This document shows, piece by piece, positions 25,841 through 34,554 of a DNA stretch of 64,000 nt. The stretch lies in contig JAKSNF010000005.1 of assembly GCA_024400115.1 (NCBI GenBank), positions 30,755-94,754 on the forward strand. Direction: 5' to 3'. The position numbers and the translations under genes were made by a program. The notes beneath the pieces are model-generated. The model was not told where the DNA came from. It did no database searches and saw only the letters and a list, made by a program, of their open reading frames with translations. The DNA comes from Paludibacteraceae bacterium (GTDB lineage Bacteria; Bacteroidota; Bacteroidia; Bacteroidales; Paludibacteraceae). How positions within the stretch are numbered: the first letter of the stretch is position 1; the number at the start of each line of letters is the position of its first letter.

Positions 25841-25878
25841 AATGCACTTTTCTGCCGAATTGACAAGAAAAGCGCATT
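25841..25878 (-). terminator. Terminator hairpin after the DUF2442 gene
   Basis: AATGC-A-CTTTTC pairs with GAAAAG-C-GCATT (one mismatch). It stands between the DUF2442 gene and the next promoter. The hairpin and flanking promoter resemble the copy at 26376-26451. Confidence 0.65.
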
Positions 25879-25992
25879 TAGAAGTGTTGTCCCCTTCTTT
25901 TACGTCAGTGGGTGACGGCGGATAGCCTCCGCAGGCAAATATCTTTTACAACCGCTGCCGGTCAATCATAGGCGGGTTAATTATTGTGTAAT

Positions 25993-26235
25993 TTATGCTA
26001 CTATCGCATTCTCATAAAGGTATTCGGGAGCAATGTCTATCTTGCCATTCTCCCATGAAACAGTCCATCCGTCTAATTCAAATTGCTGAAAAGTCGTCAA
26101 AGACTGAAGTTTTCGATATAGTGGCTTTAACACAATGTCTTTGCCATCAAATATCTTTGTAACTCCATTATTAAATGTAAGTTGGAGTTTATATTCTCCA
26201 AGGTACTTTGCAGATGTAATCCAAATAAGGTTCAT
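25993..26235 (-). CDS. DUF2442 family protein
   Basis: The 80-aa protein (MNLIWITSAKYLGEYKLQL at the N-terminus, then GVTKIFD, FDGKDI and WENGKIDIAPEYLYE) has the short beta-rich layout of DUF2442. Members are usually encoded next to DUF4160 proteins, a pairing often suspected to be a toxin-antitoxin-like module. ATG at 26235 follows the DUF4160 stop by two bases. Confidence 0.85.
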   Translation of the reverse strand: MNLIWITSAKYLGEYKLQLTFNNGVTKIFDGKDIVLKPLYRKLQSLTTFQQFELDGWTVSWENGKIDIAPEYLYENAIVA

Positions 26236-26237
26236 AA

Positions 26238-26348
26238 TCAACTCAAAACGGCACGATAATCATTGTAACGGACATGAAAATGAGGAGGATTATGATCTCC
26301 ATTGTACATTCCAATAATAATTCCGTAAAAGCGACTAATTTCAGGCAT
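26238..26348 (-). pseudogene. Truncated DUF4160 protein
   Basis: ATG at 26348 gives MPEISRFYGIIIGMYNGDHN and then PPHFHVRYNDYRAVLS and a stop. This is the conserved N-terminal part of DUF4160, but the family normally continues for another 40-50 residues. The promoter and start are intact, and the stop sits right against the DUF2442 gene, so an internal deletion has removed the C-terminal half. It could still be a short functional version. Confidence 0.75.
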
Positions 26349-26375
26349 ATTTTTTCGTTTTGCAGTTTTGCGCTG

Positions 26376-26407
26376 CAAAATTACAATATTTTCTTGACAT
26401 ATGCAAA
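26376..26407 (-). promoter_or_regulatory. Promoter for the DUF4160-DUF2442 pair
   Basis: Minus strand: TTTG (26407-26404), a 20-nt spacer and TAATTTTG (26383-26376). It begins only a few bases after the GH43 terminator. Confidence 0.88.
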
Positions 26408-26410
26408 TAA

Positions 26411-26451
26411 AAATGCGCTTTTCTGCAAAAAAAGCAACGAAAAGCGCATTT
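26411..26451 (-). terminator. Terminator of the xylan operon
   Basis: Perfect 13-bp stem AAATGCGCTTTTC / GAAAAGCGCATTT with a T-rich exit on the minus strand, 20 nt after the GH43 stop codon. Confidence 0.85.
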
Positions 26452-26470
26452 AGAAATGTGTCAACGATTA

Positions 26471-27391
26471 TCAAATACTCTTCACCTTGAGGGAGCGGAG
26501 CCACGTCACGCCACCGGAGGGAACGCTGTCGTGGAAGAACAGATAACGCTTGCCGTCCACCATCGTTACACAAGCGTGCGTCGTCCAGCCTACTACCGGT
26601 TGTAACCACTCGCCCTTGAACGTATAAGGACCATAGACATTATCACTCTCGGCATAGCAAAGTAAATGCGTATCACCGGTGGAGTAGGTGAGGATATACT
26701 TATTTCCCTCCTTATGAATCCACGAAGCCTCGAAGAAATGGTGCACATCTTCCGCTAACATCGGTTCGCCTTGCTCATTGAGGATAGCTACTTCTTTGGG
26801 CTCTTCCGCGAATTGCAGTACGTCGTCCGTCATCTTAGCTATACGGGGGCAGAGACAAGGCTCTGTGCCCTTCGGAAGCACGTTATTCTCAATCATCTCG
26901 TTATTGCGATAGCACTGTAATTGACCACCCCATATACCACCGAAGATGCAGTAGATAGCGCCATCATCGTCCTTGAACATACAGGGGTCGATACTGTACG
27001 AACCACGAATAGGGTCGGGTTCGGGAATGAACGGACCTTCCGGATTATCGGCAATAGCTACACCTAAACGGAAAACGCCACTTTTGTCCTTTCCGCTGTA
27101 GATGAGGTAGTACTTACCGTTCTTCTCCACTACATCGTTATCCCATAACTGTTTCTTTGCCCAAGGGATATCCTTGAGGTCAAGAATCTTACCGCAGTCA
27201 ACGGCTTGCTTGTCCTCTATTGAGTCCATACGCAATACGTGATAATCCTTCATGCAGAAGTGGTCTCCGTTGTCGTTCTCACTGTGTCCACCATCGACGT
27301 CGTGCGACGGATAGATGTAAATCTTACCATTAAATACATGGGCTGACGGGTCAGCCATATAGTCCTTGTCAAATAAATACTTTGCGTCCAT
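26471..27391 (-). CDS. Glycoside hydrolase family 43 protein
   Basis: GH43 enzymes are five-bladed beta-propellers acting on arabino- and xylo-configured sugars. The 306-aa protein has the N-terminal catalytic aspartate in YMADPSAHVF, a middle aspartate in SYSIDPCMF and the acid glutamate in HFFEASWIH. These match the usual D-D-E triad. No signal peptide is present, so it acts in the cytoplasm, probably as a beta-xylosidase on imported oligosaccharides. It follows the GPH-type transporter and the GH10 xylanase in the same operon. Confidence 0.92.
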   Translation of the reverse strand: MDAKYLFDKDYMADPSAHVFNGKIYIYPSHDVDGGHSENDNGDHFCMKDYHVLRMDSIEDKQAVDCGKILDLKDIPWAKKQLWDNDVVEKNGKYYLIYSGKDKSGVFRLGVAIADNPEGPFIPEPDPIRGSYSIDPCMFKDDDGAIYCIFGGIWGGQLQCYRNNEMIENNVLPKGTEPCLCPRIAKMTDDVLQFAEEPKEVAILNEQGEPMLAEDVHHFFEASWIHKEGNKYILTYSTGDTHLLCYAESDNVYGPYTFKGEWLQPVVGWTTHACVTMVDGKRYLFFHDSVPSGGVTWLRSLKVKSI

Positions 27392-27428
27392 AATATTTAG
27401 TGTTTAGTGTTTGGTGTTTAGTGTTTGG
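27392..27428. repeat. TTTAGTG heptamer repeat spacer
   Basis: Five tandem TTTAGTG/TTTGGTG units fill the gap between the transporter and GH43 genes. Confidence 0.85.
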
Positions 27429-28826
27429 TTAGGCTTTAGCTGTTAGTTCTTTATTGATCTCGTCCATCTTCTCGTCCGTCAGTTCGTACTTAGAGATGAT
27501 GAACATAGCCAGAATGAGCAGCAATGCCGGTATCACGCAAACGAGCCAACGAATACCCTCTTGGGCAAGCGGCGTTTGGGTCTCCATATTATTCATAAAG
27601 TACGCTCCGGCAGCATTACCCACGCTCATCATAGCGAAAGCGGTAATGAAGAAGAATGCCACAATACGCAAGGGACGGTTGCGAACGAACTCCATCCATA
27701 GGTCAGAAACCTTCACGTTCTTCGTGGCTTCGTCGCTCATCACGACGCGCTCTTTACATTGACTGAAGCAGAATACCAACAGTGCAAAACCAACTAACGC
27801 ATAAATGAGCATGGCGATGAACCAAGCGTGCGAGTCCTTGGGCAGCGTACTGGCAGCTTCAGCAGCGGGTTGATATTGGGTAAAGGCAAGAACGGCACCC
27901 GGGATAACACCTCCTAACGCCATACCGGCCTTGAAGAAGATACCTGTTAAGGCATTGACAATACCCGAGATACGTTTGCCCGATGTGTATTCAGCGTAAG
28001 TCACTACCTCAGGAATGAGTGCCCACATATAACCGGTAGCCACAATAACACCCGTCGATTTGATGAATTGAGCGATATAAATGAGTACTATATTGTCTTC
28101 TACGCGACCTAAATGACTAATCACGTACAGCATCGCCATACCGATGATAGCAATCGTGAGGAAGATATAGAACATATTCTTTTTACCTACTTTGCGCTTG
28201 ATAGCAGGAACGAAAGGCATAAAGATGAAACTGGGCAGCGAACCCAAACCCATGAAGGCTGCCATCTTCCACGGCATATCGCCTTGCGGAGCAGCCAAAG
28301 CAGCAACTAAGATAGGAATACCGGCACTTACTGCCAAACCACCGCAGTTAGCCATGAACATACGAACCGACGTCAAGACCGTTATCTCGTTCGTGTCGCG
28401 TGTCAAGGATGAGTGCAAAGCACCATAAGGCACATTAACCAAGGTGTAGAGCATCGAAAGACCAACATAAGTTACATAAGCGTAAACGAGTTTGATGGTC
28501 TCTGTGCAACCCTCCATACCGTTCCAGAAGCAGAGAATAGCCAATACCGTCAGTGGCAAACCGGCTAAGATAAGGTAGGAGCGGTACTTACCCCAACGCG
28601 GGTTATGTTTGTCAATGAACGTTCCTACCAGCGGATCCCACAATACATCAATGATACGAACCACTAAGAACATGATTGCCGCCATACCCGGATCGAGTCC
28701 GTAAATTTCCGTGTAGAAAAAGAGTAAATACATGCAAATGGTTTGATAAATAAGGTTCTGTGCCAAGTCACCCGAACCAAAACCAAGTCGCATTAACCAA
28801 TTGGATTTTTTCTTTGTGTTTTCCAT
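27429..28826 (-). CDS. GPH/MFS-type sugar:cation symporter
   Basis: The 465-aa protein has twelve predicted membrane segments. Its early region reads GFGSGDLAQNLIYQTICMYL and DVLWDPLVGTFIDKHNPRWGK, which is the signature of the glycoside-pentoside-hexuronide symporter family. Between the GH10 and GH43 genes it most likely imports xylo-oligosaccharides across the inner membrane. Heptamer repeats precede and follow it. Confidence 0.92.
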   Translation of the reverse strand: MENTKKKSNWLMRLGFGSGDLAQNLIYQTICMYLLFFYTEIYGLDPGMAAIMFLVVRIIDVLWDPLVGTFIDKHNPRWGKYRSYLILAGLPLTVLAILCFWNGMEGCTETIKLVYAYVTYVGLSMLYTLVNVPYGALHSSLTRDTNEITVLTSVRMFMANCGGLAVSAGIPILVAALAAPQGDMPWKMAAFMGLGSLPSFIFMPFVPAIKRKVGKKNMFYIFLTIAIIGMAMLYVISHLGRVEDNIVLIYIAQFIKSTGVIVATGYMWALIPEVVTYAEYTSGKRISGIVNALTGIFFKAGMALGGVIPGAVLAFTQYQPAAEAASTLPKDSHAWFIAMLIYALVGFALLVFCFSQCKERVVMSDEATKNVKVSDLWMEFVRNRPLRIVAFFFITAFAMMSVGNAAGAYFMNNMETQTPLAQEGIRWLVCVIPALLLILAMFIISKYELTDEKMDEINKELTAKA

Positions 28827-28839
28827 AATATATAAATTT

Positions 28840-28915
28840 GAATTACTTTACCACTTTAAACTATTAAACTAGACGGCTACTCTACACTCTAAACTCTCCA
28901 CTCTCAACTAAAACA
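28840..28915. repeat. Heptamer repeat between the GH10 gene and the transporter
   Basis: ACTTTACCACTTTAAACTAT, then CTCTACACTCTAAACTCTCC-type units. The array reaches the last codons of the GH10 gene. Confidence 0.8.
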
Positions 28916-30014
28916 TCTCTACGATGTCTCGTACTACCGGCTTAGGTTCTTTTTGGCGGTCAAAGAGTAGCGGATACGCCTTACGTCCCTTGATGGGCCA
29001 ATCGTTGAGCCAAGACATACCGTCGTGTACACCCCAAAGGGTTACGCGGTCAATCTGATGCTCGTGCGCTTTGAGCAGGGTGAAGATATCTATCCAACGC
29101 TGATTAATTTGCGCCTCTGCCTCTGCGGTCAGCCCCTTGCGATAGGGGTCTAAGGCCTTGCGGTACTTAAAATTACTACTTACTTCTGCACCGGAGAACG
29201 ACTCGATACGAGGTAGTACGTTCATGTCTAATTCGGTCATATTGACTTTTACTCCTGTAGAAGCCAAAGAGTCAATCGCATCCGACCACTCTTGCAGGGT
29301 GGGGTAGTCCAAACCATTATGGCACTGCATGCCCACCGCATCGATACGAAGTCCTTTGGCTTGTAAGTCGCGAACCAAAGCACAAACGGTTTGCACTTTA
29401 TTGGGATTGGTCATCGAATAGTCGTTGTAGTAAAGTTCTGCATCCGGATCGGCTTCGTGAGCAAATTGGAATGCCAGTTCGATATAATCATCACCGATAA
29501 TCTGTTGCCAAAGGCTATTGCGCATTGAGCCGTCGTCCATCACACATTCGTTGCACACGTCCCAACCATAGACGCGCCCTTTATAGCGACCTACGACCGA
29601 ATAGATATGATTGCGCATACGCTCAATAAGTACCTCGCGAGTAACTAAATTGCCTTTCTTATCATAGAACATCCACTTAGCTGCTTGTGAATGCCAAACC
29701 AAGCAGTGACCGATAATGCGCATACCGTTCTGTTCTCCGAACTTAACAAAACGGTCGGCTTGACCCCAACGATAAACGCCCTCTCGTGGAGTCAATTCTT
29801 CTGCTTTCATGCAATTTTCGGCTACAATAGAGTTAAACTGTTGCTCCACTAAAAGATGAGCTTTACTATTCGAATGGGCTACAATAGAAGTGTTCACCGC
29901 ACAACCGATAGCGAAATGCTGACCTACGGTGTTCTTTAATGTTTCTTTGCTCTCTAAGGGCGCGTGAAAAGAAGATAACAATATGATAAGGGCTAAGAAG
30001 TGTGTGTTTTTCAT
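28908..30014 (-). CDS. Endo-1,4-beta-xylanase, GH10
   Basis: GH10 enzymes cut xylan backbones. The 368-aa protein has a signal peptide (FLALIILLSSFHAPLES), the acid/base Glu156 in WDVCNECVMDDG, the nucleophile Glu261 in VNMTELDMNV, and HCLVWHSQ and VTLWGVHDGMSW around the sugar-binding cleft. The commonly seen WDVVNEA reads WDVCNEC here, but the catalytic residue is kept. It starts 10 nt after era and heads a three-gene xylan module. Confidence 0.95.
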   Translation of the reverse strand: MKNTHFLALIILLSSFHAPLESKETLKNTVGQHFAIGCAVNTSIVAHSNSKAHLLVEQQFNSIVAENCMKAEELTPREGVYRWGQADRFVKFGEQNGMRIIGHCLVWHSQAAKWMFYDKKGNLVTREVLIERMRNHIYSVVGRYKGRVYGWDVCNECVMDDGSMRNSLWQQIIGDDYIELAFQFAHEADPDAELYYNDYSMTNPNKVQTVCALVRDLQAKGLRIDAVGMQCHNGLDYPTLQEWSDAIDSLASTGVKVNMTELDMNVLPRIESFSGAEVSSNFKYRKALDPYRKGLTAEAEAQINQRWIDIFTLLKAHEHQIDRVTLWGVHDGMSWLNDWPIKGRKAYPLLFDRQKEPKPVVRDIVEMF

Positions 30015-30024
30015 AGAATGAAGA

Positions 30025-30945
30025 TTAATTTAAATCGTAACCATAATGTTTAAGTCGAGACTGGTTGCTCCGCCAATCGCGATCGACTTTAACAAATAAC
30101 TGCAAATAAACCGGTTTATCAAAGAATGCTTCTATATCTTTGCGCGCCTCTGTTCCTACTTTCTTCAGTGCGGAACCGGCTTTGCCGATGATAATACCTT
30201 TCTGCGAATCGCGCTCCACATAGATGACGGCACCAATGCGAATAATGCCTTTCGGATGTTGTTCGGTCGGCTCCTCTTCCTTAAAACTCTCTACCTCCAC
30301 TTCTACAGAGTAGGGTATCTCTTTGTCATAGCAGAGCAGTATCTTCTCGCGAATAATCTCGTTCACAAAGAAGCGAGCAGGCTTGTCTGTCAGTTGGTCT
30401 TTTGGGAAGAAAGGTTCGCTTTCCGGTAGTGAGTTTTTGATTATCTCAAAGAGTTGGTTCACTCCAAACTGCTCCTTGGCAGAAATAGGCACTACGGAGG
30501 CTTGAGGTAAGGTCTTTTGCCAAAAATCCACTAACCGCTCCAGTGTCTCTTGCGTGGTGAGGTCTATCTTGTTCAGTACTAAAATGACCTTCGTTCCGGC
30601 AGCCGCCATCTTCTTGACCTTCTCCAAGAACTCGGCACAATCACTATTGCGGTCGGTCGTATCCTGCACATCCGTTACATAAAGTAGCACATCCGCGTCC
30701 ACCAAAGCAGAACGGCTAAACTCTAACATCTGCTCCTGTAATTTATAGTTCGGCTTGAGGACTCCCGGCGTGTCTGAATAAACCATCTGGAAGTCCTCCC
30801 CATTGACTATACCTAAGATACGATGACGAGTTGTCTGCGCCTTCGACGTGATAATGGATATACGCTCACCTACGAGCGCATTCATAAGCGTCGATTTACC
30901 GACGTTCGGATTGCCTACTATATTAACAAATCCTGCGCGATGCAT
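30025..30945 (-). CDS. era: GTPase Era
   Basis: Era binds the 3' end of 16S rRNA during 30S maturation. The 306-aa protein has P-loop GNPNVGKST, SDTPG, NKID, and a C-terminal KH domain (GIIIGKAGSALKKVGTEARKDIE). ATG at 30945 gives the conserved MHRAGFVNIVGNPNVGKST. The promoter at 30991-31022 is divergent from that of holA. Confidence 0.97.
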   Translation of the reverse strand: MHRAGFVNIVGNPNVGKSTLMNALVGERISIITSKAQTTRHRILGIVNGEDFQMVYSDTPGVLKPNYKLQEQMLEFSRSALVDADVLLYVTDVQDTTDRNSDCAEFLEKVKKMAAAGTKVILVLNKIDLTTQETLERLVDFWQKTLPQASVVPISAKEQFGVNQLFEIIKNSLPESEPFFPKDQLTDKPARFFVNEIIREKILLCYDKEIPYSVEVEVESFKEEEPTEQHPKGIIRIGAVIYVERDSQKGIIIGKAGSALKKVGTEARKDIEAFFDKPVYLQLFVKVDRDWRSNQSRLKHYGYDLN

Positions 30946-30990
30946 GAGATAATAATTCTTAATTTGATACTTTATTGCAAAAATACGCTG

Positions 30991-31022
30991 CAAAGTTACG
31001 AATTTTTTTGGACATGTGCAAA
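30991..31022 (-). promoter_or_regulatory. Promoter for era and the xylan genes
   Basis: Minus strand: TTTG (31022-31019), a 20-nt spacer and TAACTTTG (30998-30991). The -33 boxes of this and the holA promoter interleave. Confidence 0.88.
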
Positions 31023-31038
31023 TTTTTTTGTACTTTTG
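31007..31038 (+). promoter_or_regulatory. Promoter for holA
   Basis: TTTG (31007-31010), a 20-nt spacer and TACTTTTG (31031-31038). The ATG at 31047 follows within 9 nt of the -7 box, so the message is nearly leaderless. Confidence 0.88.
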
Positions 31039-31046
31039 CAGCCGAA

Positions 31047-32069
31047 ATGACGTATGACCAACTCATAACACAGCTCAAACAGGGTTCTTATGCCCCCGCG
31101 TACCTGCTTGCAGGAGACGAACCTTACTATATCGACCAAGCTGCCGATTACTTCGAGAATAATATCCTCGATGAGTCGGCTCGTGCGTTTGATCTTACTG
31201 TTGTGTATGGCAAAGACCTTGCTTCTGCAGATATAACACCTGCTGTAGCTGCGGCTCGCGGATTTGCTATGTTCGGAGGACAAAAGGTGATTATTGTCAA
31301 AGAGGCGCAGTTTGTCAAGAAATGGGACGCTCTTGCCCTTTATATGTCTAATCCCCAGCCCGATTCCATCCTCGTTATTTGCCATAAGTACGGCACTCCC
31401 GATAAACGCCTTAACCTCTGGAAGAACTTCGAGAAACAAGGGGGCGTTATCATGACATCTGCTAAGATACCCGACTATCAACTGGAACGCTGGGTGCGTG
31501 ACTACCTCAAAGATAGAGTAGGGAGTTTGGGACTGAAAGTGGACGATAGAGTGCCTAAATTATTGGCGGATTATATAGGTTCTGACCTTAGCGGTATTGT
31601 GGGTGCTGTGGATAAACTCATTAACGGCCGTCCCGAGAATTGTACTACGATTGACGCTTCCCTTGTGGAGCGTAATGTGGGTATCTCTAAGGACTATAAC
31701 GTCTTTGAACTCCAAGACGCTCTCATCAAGGGCGATGTGGTCAAAGCTAATCGTATTACCCAATACTTTGCTTCCAGCAAGGATCATCCGATGGTCAAGG
31801 AATTAGGTATATTGTATAATTTCTTTGCTAACTTAATGATTTATCATTATCTGGCAGATAAGTCGGAAAGGGCTGCGGCACCTGCCTTAGGTTGCTCGCC
31901 TTTCTTTGTGAAGGACTATGCGGCAGCAGCTCGTCGCTACTCAGCCGGCAAGACCTTTAAGATAATCGGTTACTTCCGTGAGATAGATGCTCGCTCCAAG
32001 GGTATCAATAACCCCTCCGCTAAGGACGAGGACTTATGGAAGGAACTCATATATAAAATTCTACATTAA
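31047..32069 (+). CDS. holA: DNA polymerase III subunit delta
   Basis: The delta subunit opens the sliding clamp within the clamp loader. The 340-aa protein begins MTYDQLITQLKQGSYAPAYL and has the AAA+-like N-terminal region LLAGDEPYYIDQAADYFE, a middle segment LLADYIGSDLSGIVGAVDKL, and the C-terminal collar domain. ATG at 31047 is preferred because the in-frame upstream codon at 30975 would lie upstream of the promoter. Confidence 0.93.
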   Translation: MTYDQLITQLKQGSYAPAYLLAGDEPYYIDQAADYFENNILDESARAFDLTVVYGKDLASADITPAVAAARGFAMFGGQKVIIVKEAQFVKKWDALALYMSNPQPDSILVICHKYGTPDKRLNLWKNFEKQGGVIMTSAKIPDYQLERWVRDYLKDRVGSLGLKVDDRVPKLLADYIGSDLSGIVGAVDKLINGRPENCTTIDASLVERNVGISKDYNVFELQDALIKGDVVKANRITQYFASSKDHPMVKELGILYNFFANLMIYHYLADKSERAAAPALGCSPFFVKDYAAAARRYSAGKTFKIIGYFREIDARSKGINNPSAKDEDLWKELIYKILH

Positions 32070-32118
32070 CCGAGGGACAGATTTGACTGCTTGCAACCCT
32101 CCCTAAACAAATGCTAAA

Positions 32119-33378
32119 ATGAACAAACATTATTTTTTCACATCGGAATCCGTGTCGGAAGGACACCCCGATAAAGTCGCTGACCAAATCAGCGACGCAG
32201 TACTCGACAATTTCTTAGCACAAGACCCCCAATCGCACGTGGCTTGTGAAACGCTCGTCACCACGGGTCAGGTCATCGTTGCCGGTGAGGTTAAGTCCCA
32301 CCGCTATGTGGATGTGCAATCGGTGGTTCGTGATACTATTCGTAAGATTGGTTATACCAAATCAGAGTATCAGTTTGATGCCGATAGTTGCGGTATCTTT
32401 ACGGCTCTGCATGAGCAATCAGCCGATATCGACATGGGCGTTAGCCGTAAGGGCAAACTCAATCAAGGAGCCGGTGACCAAGGTATCATGTTCGGTTATG
32501 CAACTGACGAAACGGATAGTTTTATGCCCCTCACCCTCGACCTTGCCCACACCTTAGTATATACACTCGCGCGCATACGTAAGGAAGGTAAACAAATGCT
32601 CTACCTCCGCCCCGATGCCAAATCGCAAGTAACTATCGAATATGATGAGCATAATCGCCCTGTTCGTATAGATACCATCGTTCTCTCTACCCAACATGAT
32701 CCCGATGTGACGCAAGAGCAGATACGCAAGGATATAATCAACATTCTCCTTCCGCGTGTAGCTACGCGTGATGCACGCTACGAGGCTTTGCTCAAAGATT
32801 TTCTATCTTCGCCTAAGTCACACCTCTTTGTTAATCCTACCGGCAATTTCGTTATCGGCGGTCCTCACGGAGATACAGGTCTAACCGGACGTAAAATCAT
32901 CGTCGATACTTATGGTGGTCGCGGTGCTCATGGTGGAGGTGCTTTCTCCGGAAAAGATCCCTCAAAGGTTGATCGCTCTGCGGCTTATGCTGCCCGCTGG
33001 ATTGCCAAGAACATGGTGGCTGCCGGTGTGGCAAAGGAGATGCTTGTTCAAGTAGGTTACGCTATCGGTATTGCCAAACCTGTCAGCATCTGCGTTAATA
33101 CCTATGGCACCGCCCGCAAGGGAATCACGGATACAGACATTGCAAAGCAAATAAATAAACTCTTTGATCTTCGTCCCGGAGCATTGGAGCGCGACCTCAA
33201 ACTGCGCCAACCTATTTACGAAGAGACCGCACGTTATGGACATATGGGACGTACATCTGAAGTCATTACCAAGTCTTTCGTTGACGAGAGCGGCAAAACG
33301 TTTACTAAACAGGTCGAACTCTTCACTTGGGAAAAACTCAATAAGGTCAAGGACATCAAACAAGCCTTTAACCTCTAA
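32119..33378 (+). CDS. metK: S-adenosylmethionine synthetase
   Basis: MetK makes SAM from methionine and ATP. The 419-aa protein has [32 protein letters not shown], the phosphate loop [20 protein letters not shown], and the conserved C-terminal segment. The leader is only 49 nt and shows a GAGGGA/CCCTC inverted repeat but no SAM-riboswitch architecture. The spacer after it consists of CTCTAACCACTAAC repeats before lspA. Confidence 0.98.
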   Translation: MNKHYFFTSESVSEGHPDKVADQISDAVLDNFLAQDPQSHVACETLVTTGQVIVAGEVKSHRYVDVQSVVRDTIRKIGYTKSEYQFDADSCGIFTALHEQSADIDMGVSRKGKLNQGAGDQGIMFGYATDETDSFMPLTLDLAHTLVYTLARIRKEGKQMLYLRPDAKSQVTIEYDEHNRPVRIDTIVLSTQHDPDVTQEQIRKDIINILLPRVATRDARYEALLKDFLSSPKSHLFVNPTGNFVIGGPHGDTGLTGRKIIVDTYGGRGAHGGGAFSGKDPSKVDRSAAYAARWIAKNMVAAGVAKEMLVQVGYAIGIAKPVSICVNTYGTARKGITDTDIAKQINKLFDLRPGALERDLKLRQPIYEETARYGHMGRTSEVITKSFVDESGKTFTKQVELFTWEKLNKVKDIKQAFNL

Positions 33379-33404
33379 CCACTAACCTCTAACCACTAAC
33401 CAAC
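33375..33404. repeat. CTCTAACCACTAAC repeat spacer
   Basis: Two near-perfect copies of CTCTAACCACTAACC bridge metK and lspA. Confidence 0.75.
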
Positions 33405-34049
33405 ATGAGTCGTCAGACAAATTTAAATATCATGGTTTCGGCTATCGTTATCCTCGCCGTAGCCATCGACCAAACCATTAAACTCTATATCCGCACGCAT
33501 TTTGCACTGGGCGAGAGTCACGAAATAACATCTTGGTTCTATCTTTGCTATATTGAGAATGACGGAATGGCATTCGGAATTGAGTGGTTCAGCAAACTGC
33601 TCCTCACCCTCTTCCGTATTGCTGCTGTCGGTATCCTCGGTTGGTACACCCATCGCCTAATCTATGGCCCTTCAGCGCAGCGGTCTTGCAGTCCAAAGGA
33701 CGGTCCTTCAGCCGAAGGCGGTCTTTCAGCACACAGTGCGGTCAAAACGAGAACGAGTTATCTCGTTATGGTCTCCCTCGTTATCGCCGGTGCGTTAGGG
33801 AATATCATCGACTGCGTCTTCTATGGCAAACTCTTTGGTTATGCAGGTTGGTTCTATGGTAAGGTGGTGGATATGTTCTATTTCCCGCTCATTACTAATT
33901 CGGCAGGAGAGTGTATCTTCTTCCGTCCGGTCTTTAACTTCGCAGACTCGTGCATTACAGTTGCCGTCATTTGTATTATCATTTGGTTCCGCAAAGACCT
34001 CGATATTTCTTTGAATAAACCCAAACAAAAGGAGAATAGTGAGAAGTAA
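33405..34049 (+). CDS. lspA: Lipoprotein signal peptidase
   Basis: LspA removes signal peptides from diacylglyceryl-modified prolipoproteins in the inner membrane. The 214-aa protein has four membrane segments; the two catalytic aspartates lie in GALGNIIDC and VFNFADS. Residues about 88-120 (GPSAQRSCSPKDGPSAEGGL onward) form a hydrophilic in-frame insertion between the second and third membrane helices. It is encoded by four consecutive micro-hairpin units. Catalytic motifs are unaffected. The gene overlaps the next one, a DUF4296 lipoprotein that is itself a likely substrate. Confidence 0.94.
   Translation: MSRQTNLNIMVSAIVILAVAIDQTIKLYIRTHFALGESHEITSWFYLCYIENDGMAFGIEWFSKLLLTLFRIAAVGILGWYTHRLIYGPSAQRSCSPKDGPSAEGGLSAHSAVKTRTSYLVMVSLVIAGALGNIIDCVFYGKLFGYAGWFYGKVVDMFYFPLITNSAGECIFFRPVFNFADSCITVAVICIIIWFRKDLDISLNKPKQKENSEK
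33667..33751. repeat. Four tandem micro-hairpin units inside lspA
   Basis: Each unit reads CAG, stem, 3-nt loop, complementary stem, CGGTC. The four stem/loop/stem sets are C-GCA-G, TCC-AAA-GGA, CC-GAA-GG and CAC-ACA-GTG. Flanks are constant while the stems differ and always self-complement. This is the clearest example of the family in the window. Confidence 0.9.
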
Positions 34050-34545
34050 TAGCGCAATATTATGGGTAATCATGGTGGTAACATTAGTTGGTTGCCGCCC
34101 TCGCGATATCCTTTCGCGTCGTGAGATGCAAGCCGTTTTGGTGGATTTACATAAGGCAGAAGCGGTGTTGCAAGTCTCAGGATATGCTTCTTTTGCTTAT
34201 GAAGAGGAAGAATCAAAGGCCTACTATATCGTCTTGCAAAAGCATAATTTAACCCAAGCACAATTCGATTCGTCTTTGGTTTGGTACACCAAACATCCGC
34301 AACTCTTTGATAAGATCTATCCCAAAGTGGTTGCTCAACTGGAGCAGGAACGAGACGCTTTTTTGGAAGCCCATCCGCAGACGCGTGAGGCGAACAAACC
34401 CAAGCCTCGTGACTTACCCGATTTGGACAAAATAATGTTCATTAGTATAGAAGGAATACCCCTTGAGTGGACAGATACGGCGGAAAAATACAAAAAAACA
34501 CAAAAAAATGAAGAAAAATTTGTGTATGTCGAAATAAATTTGTAA
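34039..34545 (+). CDS. DUF4296 lipoprotein
   Basis: The 168-aa protein has a lipoprotein signal ending in VVTLVGC (lipobox) and a helical body with LSRREMQAVLVDLHKAEAVL and FDSSLVWYTKHPQLFDKIY. This matches DUF4296, a Bacteroidota family commonly encoded beside lspA. Function unknown; it should be anchored in an envelope membrane. It overlaps lspA by 11 nt. Confidence 0.87.
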   Translation: MRSNSAILWVIMVVTLVGCRPRDILSRREMQAVLVDLHKAEAVLQVSGYASFAYEEEESKAYYIVLQKHNLTQAQFDSSLVWYTKHPQLFDKIYPKVVAQLEQERDAFLEAHPQTREANKPKPRDLPDLDKIMFISIEGIPLEWTDTAEKYKKTQKNEEKFVYVEINL

Positions 34546-34550
34546 TTTTG
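34519..34550 (+). promoter_or_regulatory. Promoter for rplM-rpsI
   Basis: TTTG (34519-34522), a 20-nt spacer and TAATTTTG (34543-34550), partly inside the end of the DUF4296 gene. Confidence 0.88.
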
Positions 34551-34554
34551 CACG

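Noticed and set aside
30975..31046. Longer N-terminus for HolA
   Set aside because: The added codons overlap the promoter boxes at 31007-31038, so they cannot be in the transcript.
32070..32118. SAM riboswitch before metK
   Set aside because: The leader is only 49 nt and lacks the multi-helix aptamer; only a short inverted repeat is present.
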